Shown: positions 1-6,053, numbered from the stretch's first letter. The stretch is DNA of 9,069 nucleotides from JAYFNU01 sp964622315 (GCA_964622315.1 CAZUOY010000066.1:1-9069); one strand, 5' to 3'. The notes: generated from the letters alone by a model not told the origin. Numbers and translations: made by a program.

Positions 1-170
1 CAGAGGGCGTACAGGCGATACAGGCGGGTGAAAACCCGAACCTCATAAAAGAGCGACTAATGAACATGCTTCCTGAATACAAGAAAAAGAAATACGAGAA
101 CAAGAAGGGCAATGAGCCCGCCGAGGGACAGCAGGACGAGCAGGCACCTGCAAAAAAGGGCAAAAGATAA
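1..170 (+). CDS. motA: MotA flagellar stator protein, C-terminal fragment
   Basis: The 5' end lies outside the window. The frame begins at base 3, encodes 55 residues and stops at TAA 168-170. The first residues (EGVQAIQAGENPNLIKERL) match the conserved cytoplasmic C-terminal segment of MotA, where members read roughly 'GIQAIQ-GDNPR-IEEKL' before a short 'L-P' end. After 'NMLPEY' comes a highly charged, low-complexity tail of about 30 residues rich in Lys, Glu and Gln. MotA is the inner-membrane stator subunit that pairs with MotB to form the ion channel and pushes on FliG. It is followed after 31 nt by motB, the usual partner, which strongly supports the assignment even though only the tail is visible. 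The membrane segments and the charged cytoplasmic loop that contacts FliG cannot be examined here. Confidence 0.88.
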   Translation, partial: EGVQAIQAGENPNLIKERLMNMLPEYKKKKYENKKGNEPAEGQQDEQAPAKKGKR

Positions 171-201
171 AGACTAAGTAAAGGAAAGGGAGTGTGACGA
201 T

Positions 202-1098
202 ATGGCTGGAAAACACCGAGATACGCCGAGCGCGGGAACTTGGCTTAATACCTATGCCGATATGGTTACGCTGCTTCTCACCTTCTTTGCGGTTCTTATT
301 AGTATGTCCGCGGTAGACCAAGAAAAGTTTAACGCCTTTATCCGTTCCTTCTCAAGTCTCCCGCCAGAGGTTATAGAAGAGATAATAAACGGTGGTAGCG
401 GTACCGATGACGAGGGAATAGTAGACGCTATGCCCGGTGAGGATGACGTAACCGTAATGCAACAGCTTTACAAGTACATTAAGGCTTATGTAGAAGATAA
501 CAATGCTGAGGGACTTGTGGAGATGTCTTCCACCGACGATGTGGTATACATACGTTTCAACTCGTCCTTGTTGTTTTATCCCGATTCCTACCAGCTTACC
601 CCTGAAAGCTACCCGACGCTTTCCTTCATCGGAGACGCGATAACGGAATATGAGGATAAAATAAGGACGGTCAATATAACGGGACACACGGCGGACCCCG
701 AAAACGGTGAGCTTCGCTCGTCAGGGTGGATGCTTTCTGGAGAACGCGCCTCGACCGTCGCGAGTTACTTTGAATACGACAAGGGCTTCGACCCTACGAA
801 GCTTGTTATACTCGGCTACGGCAAGCATTACCCCGTGGCGGATAACTCCGACTACGAAGCAAAAAAGCTAAATCGCCGCGTAGAGCTTATTATTGTCGGT
901 AACGACAGCACGGCGAACTTCGATATATACGATTCGCTCGCGCAGGTATACGCTGAGGCGGGAGCGGACGAGGATACCGCCGGAATGGACCTTTTCGATA
1001 CAGACGGCGACGGAACGGGCTATAAGCTGCCCGAGTCGGATAAGCTGGTTGATGATACGGCTTCTGACGGAACCGAATCAACGGTGCCCACTTCCTGA
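202..1098 (+). CDS. motB: MotB flagellar stator protein with OmpA-like peptidoglycan-binding domain
   Basis: A 298-residue protein that anchors the stator to the cell wall and carries the ion-binding acidic residue. A short basic N-terminus leads to one membrane segment (about residues 18-36) beginning 'TYADMVTLLLTFF'. Asp20 sits where the essential channel aspartate of MotB is found. A Gly/Asp-rich linker (about 64-82) follows. The OmpA/MotB domain covers about 113-233, with 'ITGHTADP', 'MLSGERAS', 'LGYGKHYPVADN' and the 'NRRVELI' signature near 224-230. Beyond it lies an acidic, disordered-looking tail (234-298) containing DTDGDG at 266-271. The ATG at 202 is preceded by a purine-rich AAGGAAAGGGAG stretch at a workable distance. 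It pairs with motA upstream, while fliM follows after 31 nt with no fliL between. Whether the motor uses protons or sodium cannot be decided from this protein alone. Confidence 0.95.
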   Translation: MAGKHRDTPSAGTWLNTYADMVTLLLTFFAVLISMSAVDQEKFNAFIRSFSSLPPEVIEEIINGGSGTDDEGIVDAMPGEDDVTVMQQLYKYIKAYVEDNNAEGLVEMSSTDDVVYIRFNSSLLFYPDSYQLTPESYPTLSFIGDAITEYEDKIRTVNITGHTADPENGELRSSGWMLSGERASTVASYFEYDKGFDPTKLVILGYGKHYPVADNSDYEAKKLNRRVELIIVGNDSTANFDIYDSLAQVYAEAGADEDTAGMDLFDTDGDGTGYKLPESDKLVDDTASDGTESTVPTS

Positions 1099-1111
1099 GA
1101 AAGAATTTTAA

Positions 1112-1120
1112 AGAAAGGAG
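1112..1120 (+). promoter_or_regulatory. Ribosome binding site of fliM
   Basis: AGAAAGGAG ends 9 nt before the ATG at 1130. This strong Shine-Dalgarno site fixes the fliM start and shows independent translation initiation after the motB stop. Confidence 0.8.
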
Positions 1121-1129
1121 CTGAGAGAA

Positions 1130-2146
1130 ATGCCCGAGGCGTTATCGCAAAAGCAGATAGACGAACTGCTGAATAAAATGAAAACAGGCAGCATACAAGA
1201 GGACGAGGCGACCAAGGAGAAGGTCAAGGAATATGACTTTGCGTCGCCGAGAAAATTCACTAAGGACCAAATACGCTCTCTCAGCAACCTTTATGAAAAC
1301 TATTCGAGAGTAATTTCCTCCTACTTTACAAGCGTGCTTCGCACCGTGTGCGAGGTTAGCATAAGTCAGATAGAGGAGCAGCGTTACTACGAGTTCAGCA
1401 ATTCCTTACCCGACAACATTTTGGTGGGTATCGTGGCGTTTAAGCCCGACGACAAAAAGTTTTCCGAGACCTCCATGGTGCTTGAGGTTGCGACCCAGTT
1501 CGGCTTCCTTCTGATTGACCGACTTTTGGGCGGCACGGGCGAGGTTGAACCGCCGGACAGAGGATATACGGCGATTGAACTCGAATTGTTGCAACATGTC
1601 CTTAAAAATATGGTAAAATACTTTCAGGAGGTTTGGAGTAACTACCTTGAGCTTTCCACCTCCCTTACAGGCATAGAAACAAACGGGCGGCTTTTACAGG
1701 CGTTTTCTCCGCAGGATATAGTTGTTATTGTCTCTTTGGAGATTAAGGACGAACATCACAGCGCCACGGCGAACCTTTGTATGCCCGCAGAGAATCTTGA
1801 GGAGATAATCAACAGCTTCAGCGTTAAGTACGCCCACTCCAACAAGCAGCAGGACCCCATAAAGGAGAAGATGAAGCGCGAGGTTATCTTTGACAACCTG
1901 AAGAAAACCGACCTTGTGGTGGAGGCGGTGCTTGATAACTGCAAGATGACGGTAAGCGAGATAGCGAACCTTCAGGTAAACGACGTTATAGCACTCAACA
2001 AGCGAATAGACGGCGATATCTATGTTAAGCTCGACGGCATACCGTGGTATACGGCGAGGCTGGGCGAGGTGGACAGGAAGAAAGCTGTCAAGCTAATTGA
2101 CGCGATAGATAAATCAAAAGGAAAAGGGGGGATAACCGATGGCTGA
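1130..2146 (+). CDS. fliM: Flagellar motor switch protein FliM
   Basis: A 338-residue C-ring protein, of usual family length, that transmits CheY-P binding to FliG and so sets rotation direction. The N-terminal peptide 'LSQKQIDELL' (residues 5-14) is the CheY-P docking helix. The middle CheC-like domain (about 35-230) contains 'LLGGTGEVEPP' near 132-141, whose GG pair (134-135) is the FliG-contact motif. The C-terminal SpoA domain (about 250-325) includes 'VEAVLDNCKMTVSEIANL' and 'VNDVIALNK' and would pair with the SpoA domain of FliY. Unlike FliY it lacks the paired CheC phosphatase sites, as expected for FliM. The stop overlaps the fliY start by 8 nt (ATGGCTGA), so the two switch proteins are probably translationally coupled. 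The last residues (KGKGGITDG) are encoded across the G-rich ribosome binding site of fliY. Confidence 0.97.
   Translation: MPEALSQKQIDELLNKMKTGSIQEDEATKEKVKEYDFASPRKFTKDQIRSLSNLYENYSRVISSYFTSVLRTVCEVSISQIEEQRYYEFSNSLPDNILVGIVAFKPDDKKFSETSMVLEVATQFGFLLIDRLLGGTGEVEPPDRGYTAIELELLQHVLKNMVKYFQEVWSNYLELSTSLTGIETNGRLLQAFSPQDIVVIVSLEIKDEHHSATANLCMPAENLEEIINSFSVKYAHSNKQQDPIKEKMKREVIFDNLKKTDLVVEAVLDNCKMTVSEIANLQVNDVIALNKRIDGDIYVKLDGIPWYTARLGEVDRKKAVKLIDAIDKSKGKGGITDG
2122..2131 (+). promoter_or_regulatory. G-rich ribosome binding site of fliY inside the end of fliM
   Basis: AAAAGGGGGG lies in the last codons of fliM and ends 7 nt before the fliY ATG at 2139. The site supports this start and is nearly the same as the one before flhB. 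It includes a run of six G. Confidence 0.7.
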
Positions 2147-3341
2147 CGAGATAAAGTCCCTTAATGCGGAACAGCTTGACACAATCGGCGAGGTAATGAA
2201 TATAAGCATGGGCGCTGCGGCGACAGCGGTGTCGTCTATGCTTGAAAAACAGGTTACCATTACAACGCCGAGGATTGAGCAGGAAAGGTTCTCAAACATA
2301 AACGTAGAAAAGTTTGAGCCGGCGATAATAATAAAAATCAAATATAACGAGGGTATATCGGGAACAAATGTAATTGTCCTTCGCAAGAGGGATATGAAGA
2401 TAATACTCGACCTTCTTATGGGCAACGACTACACCCAGAACACTGACGATTTCGAGTTTGACGAAATGAGCATGAGCGCCGCGTGCGAGGTTATGAATCA
2501 GATGATGGGCGCGTCGGCAACGGCTCTTTCCGAGATATTGAACAGGTCCGTAAGCATTTCAACACCGGAAGCGCAGCTTGTAGATACCCTTGAAAACGCC
2601 GAAAAGGCATGGTTCGGCGACGTGAAGGACAGCGACAACATTGTGTCTATTGGTTTCAATATGTCGATAAGCGAGGTGCTGGATACCACCTTTTGCAGCT
2701 TCTTTACAATGCAGCTTGCGGGCGAGATAGTAAACAACGTGAACGGGTCCTCAACGCCTGAGGCAGAAGTGGCGCCGACTCCCGAAAGTGAGAAGGCGGC
2801 GGAGATAGTAAAGAACGAGCCGTACGAGGAGATGAAGGCAAAGATGGCGCCGCAAGCGCCGCCAGTGCAGATGCCGGCACCGCCTGCGCCGAAAGTACAG
2901 CAAGCACCACCAATACAGCAGCAAATGCCAGTGCAGATGCCCATACAGCCCCGCCCCGCTGAGGTTACATACGTCGCGGAGCAGTCCGCCACACGACAAC
3001 AGGTAGCGCCGGTGAGTATAAGCGCCGCCGCTTTCCCGGAATTTACGAAGGGAGTTGTACATCCGCAAGTGGAAACGAATTTGGAACTGCTCATGGGAGT
3101 GCAGCTTGACGTTTCGGTGGTTATCGGGACGACTAAGCGAAAAATCAGAGAGATAGCCGATTTCGGTCAGGGCTCGGTCCTCGAGCTTAACAAGCAAACG
3201 GGCGCACCCGCCGATATTGTGGTAAACGGTCAGCTTATCGCTCACGGCGACGTAATTGTGGTGGGCGACAGCTTCGGGGTACGAATAACCGATATTGTCG
3301 GAACCAAAGAGCTTATGGATTCGCTTGAATCCAACATGTAA
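2139..3341 (+). CDS. fliY: FliY: switch protein and CheY-P phosphatase with C-terminal FliN-like domain
   Basis: A 400-residue protein that replaces FliN in Firmicutes and Thermotoga-type motors. It is part of the C-ring and removes phosphate from CheY-P at the switch. Two CheC-family active sites of the form [DS]-x3-E-x2-N-x22-P are both intact: Asp14/Glu18/Asn21/Pro44 and Ser113/Glu117/Asn120/Pro143. The CheC-like domain ends near residue 200. A long Pro/Gln/Met-rich linker (about 203-310, densest at 236-272) leads to the SpoA/FliN domain (about 311-390), with 'LLMGVQLDVSVVIG', 'GSVLELNK' and 'HGDVIVVGDSFGVRITDIV'. The protein starts almost directly with the first phosphatase helix, and I see no 'EIDALL'-type CheY-docking peptide ahead of it, unlike B. 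subtilis FliY. The start overlaps the fliM stop by 8 nt. The next gene encodes its substrate, CheY. No separate fliN is in the window. Confidence 0.96.
   Translation: MADEIKSLNAEQLDTIGEVMNISMGAAATAVSSMLEKQVTITTPRIEQERFSNINVEKFEPAIIIKIKYNEGISGTNVIVLRKRDMKIILDLLMGNDYTQNTDDFEFDEMSMSAACEVMNQMMGASATALSEILNRSVSISTPEAQLVDTLENAEKAWFGDVKDSDNIVSIGFNMSISEVLDTTFCSFFTMQLAGEIVNNVNGSSTPEAEVAPTPESEKAAEIVKNEPYEEMKAKMAPQAPPVQMPAPPAPKVQQAPPIQQQMPVQMPIQPRPAEVTYVAEQSATRQQVAPVSISAAAFPEFTKGVVHPQVETNLELLMGVQLDVSVVIGTTKRKIREIADFGQGSVLELNKQTGAPADIVVNGQLIAHGDVIVVGDSFGVRITDIVGTKELMDSLESNM
2861..2941 (+). repeat. Short direct repeat in the fliY linker
   Basis: The 15-mer GCCAGTGCAGATGCC occurs at 2861-2875 and again at 2927-2941, exactly 66 nt (22 codons) apart and in frame, encoding 'PVQMP' both times. 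It belongs to the Pro/Gln/Met-rich linker and probably reflects internal duplication in a low-complexity coding region rather than a mobile or regulatory element. Confidence 0.6.
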
Positions 3342-3358
3342 TTACCTGAAAGCACATT

Positions 3359-3364
3359 AGGAGG
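3359..3364 (+). promoter_or_regulatory. Ribosome binding site of cheY
   Basis: A perfect AGGAGG lies 10 nt before the cheY ATG at 3375. The following GGATAACCGA (3363-3372) is identical to the ten bases at 2130-2139 before and into the fliY start. Confidence 0.85.
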
Positions 3365-3374
3365 ATAACCGAGA

Positions 3375-3737
3375 ATGTACAAGATACTAGTAGTTGACGA
3401 CGCGGGGTTTATGAGAAAGATGGTTCAAACCCAGCTAAGCCAAGCGGGGTATGAGGACTTTGTGGAAGCCGAGGACGGGCAGGTTGCCGTAGACCTCTAT
3501 CAAGCGAATAAACCCGACCTCGTTATTATGGATATAACGATGCCCAATATGGACGGAATAGAGGCGCTTCGCAAGATAAAAGAGCTTGACGCGAACGCAA
3601 GAGTAGTTATGTGCTCCGCCATGGGTCAGGAATCCATGGTTATGGAGGCGATAAAGCTCGGTGCGCTGGACTTTATCGTAAAGCCCTTTAAGCAGGACAG
3701 AATCATACAGACAGTCAGCAAGCTTCTCCCCCTTTAA
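3375..3737 (+). CDS. cheY: Chemotaxis response regulator CheY
   Basis: A 120-residue single receiver domain with no output domain. The phosphorylation site is Asp53 ('VIMDITMPNMDG'). The metal-binding acidic pair is Asp8-Asp9 ('ILVVDDAG'), the switch hydroxyl is Ser81 ('MCSAMGQ'), and the conserved lysine is Lys103 ('IVKPF'). Phe100 holds the aromatic switch position occupied by Tyr106 in E. coli CheY. When phosphorylated by CheA (not in this window) it should bind the N-terminal peptide of FliM and change motor rotation. In CheC/FliY-type systems CheY-P binding favours counterclockwise rotation in B. subtilis; whether that applies here is inference. It lies between fliY, which encodes its likely phosphatase, and fliO, as in the fla/che operon of Bacillus and many clostridia. 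A strong AGGAGG supports the ATG. Confidence 0.97.
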   Translation: MYKILVVDDAGFMRKMVQTQLSQAGYEDFVEAEDGQVAVDLYQANKPDLVIMDITMPNMDGIEALRKIKELDANARVVMCSAMGQESMVMEAIKLGALDFIVKPFKQDRIIQTVSKLLPL

Positions 3738-3749
3738 CGGACGCGTGAA

Positions 3750-4142
3750 ATGGAGAGCTTGAAGGAGATATTAGCCATCGTCGGAATGCTTATTCTGATG
3801 TGCGGTGTGTTTGCGCTCGCGTACTACTCGTCAAAGCTTTTGGGCGCAAGGTATAACGGTAAAAGCGCAAAGGCAAGTAAAATTGAGGTGATTGACCGCG
3901 CCTATATAGGCAAGGGTCAGGCTCTGCTCCTTGCACGGGTGGCGGACAAGATAATACTTCTCGGCGCAACACCGCAGACCATCTCGTCGCTCGGCGAGTT
4001 TTCGCCCGATTCCTTTGAATGGGACGAGGAGTCTGCCGAGAAGGCGGTAAGCTTTTTCGATACGCTGAAGGAAGCTATTAAGAAGAAGGACGGTAAAAAA
4101 ACCGGCGGTAGTGAGGATGGAGAAGACTCGGTCGATAACTGA
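3750..4142 (+). CDS. fliO: Flagellar biosynthesis protein FliO (FliO/FliZ family)
   Basis: A 130-residue, single-pass membrane protein. The membrane segment spans about residues 8-27 ('LAIVGMLILMCGVFALAYY'). It is followed by a small basic cytoplasmic domain with the family pattern 'IEVIDRAYIGKGQALLLARVADK', then 'ILLGATPQTISSLGEF'. The end is charged and low in complexity (Lys-rich, then Gly/Asp/Glu). FliO helps FliP form a stable complex during assembly of the export gate and is the least conserved gene of the set, so position counts as much as sequence: it begins 12 nt after cheY and overlaps fliP. No clear Shine-Dalgarno precedes the ATG, so translation probably depends on ribosomes finishing cheY. 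Coding for the C-terminal tail doubles as the start region of fliP. Confidence 0.87.
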   Translation: MESLKEILAIVGMLILMCGVFALAYYSSKLLGARYNGKSAKASKIEVIDRAYIGKGQALLLARVADKIILLGATPQTISSLGEFSPDSFEWDEESAEKAVSFFDTLKEAIKKKDGKKTGGSEDGEDSVDN

Positions 4143-4938
4143 AAAGAATAAAGCCGAGCAGTCGCTTAAAATACGCAAGCTCATCTTTACGCTAAGTGCG
4201 CTGCTGTGTGTGGTTCTTATTTTTGCCGCGGTGGCGCTGAGAACAGGCGCCGCGTCGATAAATATCGACGTCGCGGGAAATGAGGAGGGCGGCATAGGAA
4301 CGCTCGAGCTGCTCTTTATCTTTGTTCTTATCGCGCTTGCGCCGACGCTCCTCATAATGCTGACGAGCTTTACGCGAATAGTCATTGTGCTTTCGCTCAC
4401 GCGAAACGCGTTAGGCCTTCAGTCAACGCCGCCGAACCAGGTTATTATAGGGCTTGCGCTATTCCTTTCGCTTTTCATTATGGCACCCGTTGGAAGCGAG
4501 ATAAAGCAAAGAGCGATTGAGCCATATAAGAGCGGCGAGATAACCCAAGAAGTTGCCCTTAAAGAGATGCAGTATCCGATAAAGGAATTTATGCTGAAAC
4601 AGACGAAGTCGCCTGACCTCAACTTGTTTTTGACCCTTTCGGGCAACGAGGGGAACGTAAGTATTAACTCCGGTGAAACGGACGAGCTTCTGGAGATAGG
4701 CATAGAAATATTAATCCCTGCGTTTTTAACAAGTGAAATTTCAAGGGCGTTTACAATTGGATTTTTCCTGTTTTTGCCCTTCTTGGTTATAGATATGATA
4801 GTCGCAAGCACCCTGATGTCGGTGGGTATGGTAATGCTACCACCGTCAACGATAGCGCTTCCGTTCAAGATAATGCTGTTTGTTGTGGTGGACGGCTGGC
4901 GGCTGATAATTGAGATGCTAATTACAAGCTTCTACTAA
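4117..4938 (+). CDS. fliP: Flagellar type III export gate protein FliP
   Basis: About 273 residues, the main subunit of the FliP-FliQ-FliR export core. I chose ATG 4117, which has GGCGG 8 nt ahead. An in-frame GTG at 4111 would add two residues. Either start overlaps fliO (26 or 32 nt). The N-terminus has a polar stretch, then a hydrophobic segment (about 22-40) after 'KIRK' that looks like the signal peptide typical of FliP. Family blocks follow: 'LLIMLTSFTRIVIVLSLTRN', 'STPPNQVIIGLALFLS' (from 103), 'LIPAFLTSEISRAFTIGF' (from 199), and 'LPPSTIALPFKIMLF' with 'VVDGW' at the C-terminal end. The loop before the last block reads Met238-Val239-Met240, where E. coli FliP, as I recall it, has three methionines. 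It is encoded ahead of fliQ and fliR, its assembly partners. Confidence 0.96.
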   Translation: MEKTRSITEKNKAEQSLKIRKLIFTLSALLCVVLIFAAVALRTGAASINIDVAGNEEGGIGTLELLFIFVLIALAPTLLIMLTSFTRIVIVLSLTRNALGLQSTPPNQVIIGLALFLSLFIMAPVGSEIKQRAIEPYKSGEITQEVALKEMQYPIKEFMLKQTKSPDLNLFLTLSGNEGNVSINSGETDELLEIGIEILIPAFLTSEISRAFTIGFFLFLPFLVIDMIVASTLMSVGMVMLPPSTIALPFKIMLFVVVDGWRLIIEMLITSFY

Positions 4939-4959
4939 TTTACATAGAACAGAAAACGT

Positions 4960-4968
4960 AAGGAGGAG
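4960..4968 (+). promoter_or_regulatory. Strong ribosome binding site that sets the TTG start of fliQ
   Basis: AAGGAGGAG ends 8 nt before TTG 4977, in the 38-nt gap after fliP. The near-perfect match and spacing decide for the non-ATG start, since the next in-frame ATG would cut into the first membrane helix. Confidence 0.85.
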
Positions 4969-4976
4969 ACAGACAA

Positions 4977-5234
4977 TTGAAAGACAGTATTCTCCTCGCG
5001 TTCGACGAAACGGTATGGATGATACTTAAGCTTGCGGCGCCGCTGCTTTTGGTAAGCATGATAATAGGTCTCATTATTGCGGTGTTTCAAGCGGCGACGC
5101 AGATACACGAACAGACGATAACCTTCGTCCCGAAGATTATTGCGATAGCTCTGCTGCTGGTGCTTCTCGGCACCTGGATGCTCACAAGCCTTACCGATTT
5201 CTTTACACAGGTTATGACCTACGCTGCGGGGTAA
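4977..5234 (+). CDS. fliQ: Flagellar type III export gate protein FliQ
   Basis: An 85-residue protein, close to the usual 85-90 for the family. It has two membrane helices (about 14-37 and 50-73) joined by the conserved loop 'VFQAATQIHEQTITFVPK' (residues 36-53), which identifies FliQ without doubt. Several FliQ subunits wrap the FliP-FliR ring in the export gate of the flagellar type III secretion apparatus. Translation starts at TTG, supported by a strong Shine-Dalgarno site and by agreement of the resulting N-terminus ('MKDSILLAFDETVWMILKLAAPLLL') with family members, which begin just before helix one. It lies between fliP and fliR, only 6 nt ahead of the latter. Confidence 0.96.
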   Translation: MKDSILLAFDETVWMILKLAAPLLLVSMIIGLIIAVFQAATQIHEQTITFVPKIIAIALLLVLLGTWMLTSLTDFFTQVMTYAAG

Positions 5235-5240
5235 CGGGCT

Positions 5241-6026
5241 ATGAGCTTTCAGTACGAGGTTCTGCTCGACGGCATACAGGTTTTAATACTGGTCTTTTGC
5301 AGGGTAGGCGGAATAATATTTTTTAATCCGCTGCTTTCACGGCGTAACGTGCCCTCAGCGGCGAGGGTGGGTCTGGTGCTTTTCGCGTCGTTAATTATCG
5401 CGCCCACGCTAAGCGACACCTATGCGGCGGTACAAGGACTGGACACCTTTGAGCTTCTTTTCGCTATGACCTGCGAGCTTGCTATCGGCTTCGGCTGTGG
5501 AATACTCTTTCAGTTTTATTACTACCTTCTCTTTATGGTCGGCGATATGATAGATATGGGCTTCGGACTTTCAATGGCGAAAACCTTTGACCCGACCACG
5601 AGTCTGCAAATTTCCCTTTCGGGTAACCTTTTTCAGTTTTTATTTATTATGTATTTTTTCGCGAGCGGCAGCCACCTTGTTTTTCTTCGGCTGATAAGCG
5701 CCTCATACGATATAGTCGGAATAGGGGCGATGACCTTCGGCGAAAATGTGGCAAGCTTTATGCTTACGGCGTTCATTTCGGCGTTTTCACTGGCTATGCA
5801 CCTTGCGGTGCCCTTTCTTGCGGCGTCGTTTACGCTTGAAATGTCAATGGGGCTTCTTATGAAGCTGATTCCGCAGATAAGCATTTTTACGATACATTTC
5901 CAGTTCAAAATGCTTTTCGGCTTCGGGCTGTTGTTTATCTTTGCAGGGCCCGTTGGGGAGTTTATGGAGAATTACATTAACGAGATGCTACACGGTTTAC
6001 AAGGACTAATGCAAGCGGCGGCATAG
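5241..6026 (+). CDS. fliR: Flagellar type III export gate protein FliR
   Basis: A 261-residue membrane protein of usual length, with about six hydrophobic segments (near 12-30, 42-58, 70-100, 128-148, 171-198 and 224-238). Recognisable FliR features are 'FCRVGGIIFFNPLLS' early, 'VPSAARVGLVLFASLI' (37-52), the 'GDMIDMGFGLSMA' block (101-113), and 'LLMKLIPQISIF' (205-216). FliR occurs once per export gate, where it closes the FliP ring. The stretch after 'PQISIF' reads 'TIHFQFKM', whereas many homologues have Asn after PQ and Gly/Pro near the following turn, so this short segment looks divergent. The gene begins 6 nt after fliQ with only a weak G-rich sequence ahead, so it is probably coupled to fliQ translation. 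flhB follows after 27 nt. Confidence 0.95.
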   Translation: MSFQYEVLLDGIQVLILVFCRVGGIIFFNPLLSRRNVPSAARVGLVLFASLIIAPTLSDTYAAVQGLDTFELLFAMTCELAIGFGCGILFQFYYYLLFMVGDMIDMGFGLSMAKTFDPTTSLQISLSGNLFQFLFIMYFFASGSHLVFLRLISASYDIVGIGAMTFGENVASFMLTAFISAFSLAMHLAVPFLAASFTLEMSMGLLMKLIPQISIFTIHFQFKMLFGFGLLFIFAGPVGEFMENYINEMLHGLQGLMQAAA

Positions 6027-6040
6027 CAAAACGGCTGATA

Positions 6041-6048
6041 AAGGGGGG
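6041..6048 (+). promoter_or_regulatory. G-rich ribosome binding site of flhB
   Basis: AAGGGGGG ends 5 nt before the flhB ATG at 6054 and closely resembles the site before fliY at 2122-2131, including the run of six G. Confidence 0.7.
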
Positions 6049-6053
6049 ATATT

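Noticed and set aside
2122..2146. Possible programmed frameshift at the six-G run joining FliM to FliY.
   Set aside because: In the fliY frame a TAA occurs at 2133-2135, between the G run and the fliY ATG, so a shift at the run would terminate rather than fuse the proteins.
2176..2206. Promoter-like TTGACA at 2176-2181 with TATAAG at 2201-2206 inside fliY.
   Set aside because: Spacing is 19 nt rather than about 17, and the bases encode conserved residues of the first phosphatase helix (Leu-Asp-Thr and Asn-Ile-Ser), which explains them without a promoter.
2498..3094. A 198-residue open frame on the - strand, with a second of 164 residues at 2751-3245.
   Set aside because: They lie opposite the well-supported fliY, their translations are Cys/Ser/Gly-rich or Arg/His/Leu-rich low-complexity sequence with no domain, and they follow from the Pro/Gln-rich codon pattern of the FliY linker.
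3831..4400. A 189-residue open frame on the - strand across fliO and fliP.
   Set aside because: It crosses two conserved genes, has no recognisable motif and no ribosome binding site context, and is best read as a shadow of biased codon use.
4939..4976. The 38-nt gap after fliP as a terminator or internal promoter site.
   Set aside because: No inverted repeat with a T run and no -35/-10 pair is visible; the gap mainly holds the fliQ ribosome binding site.
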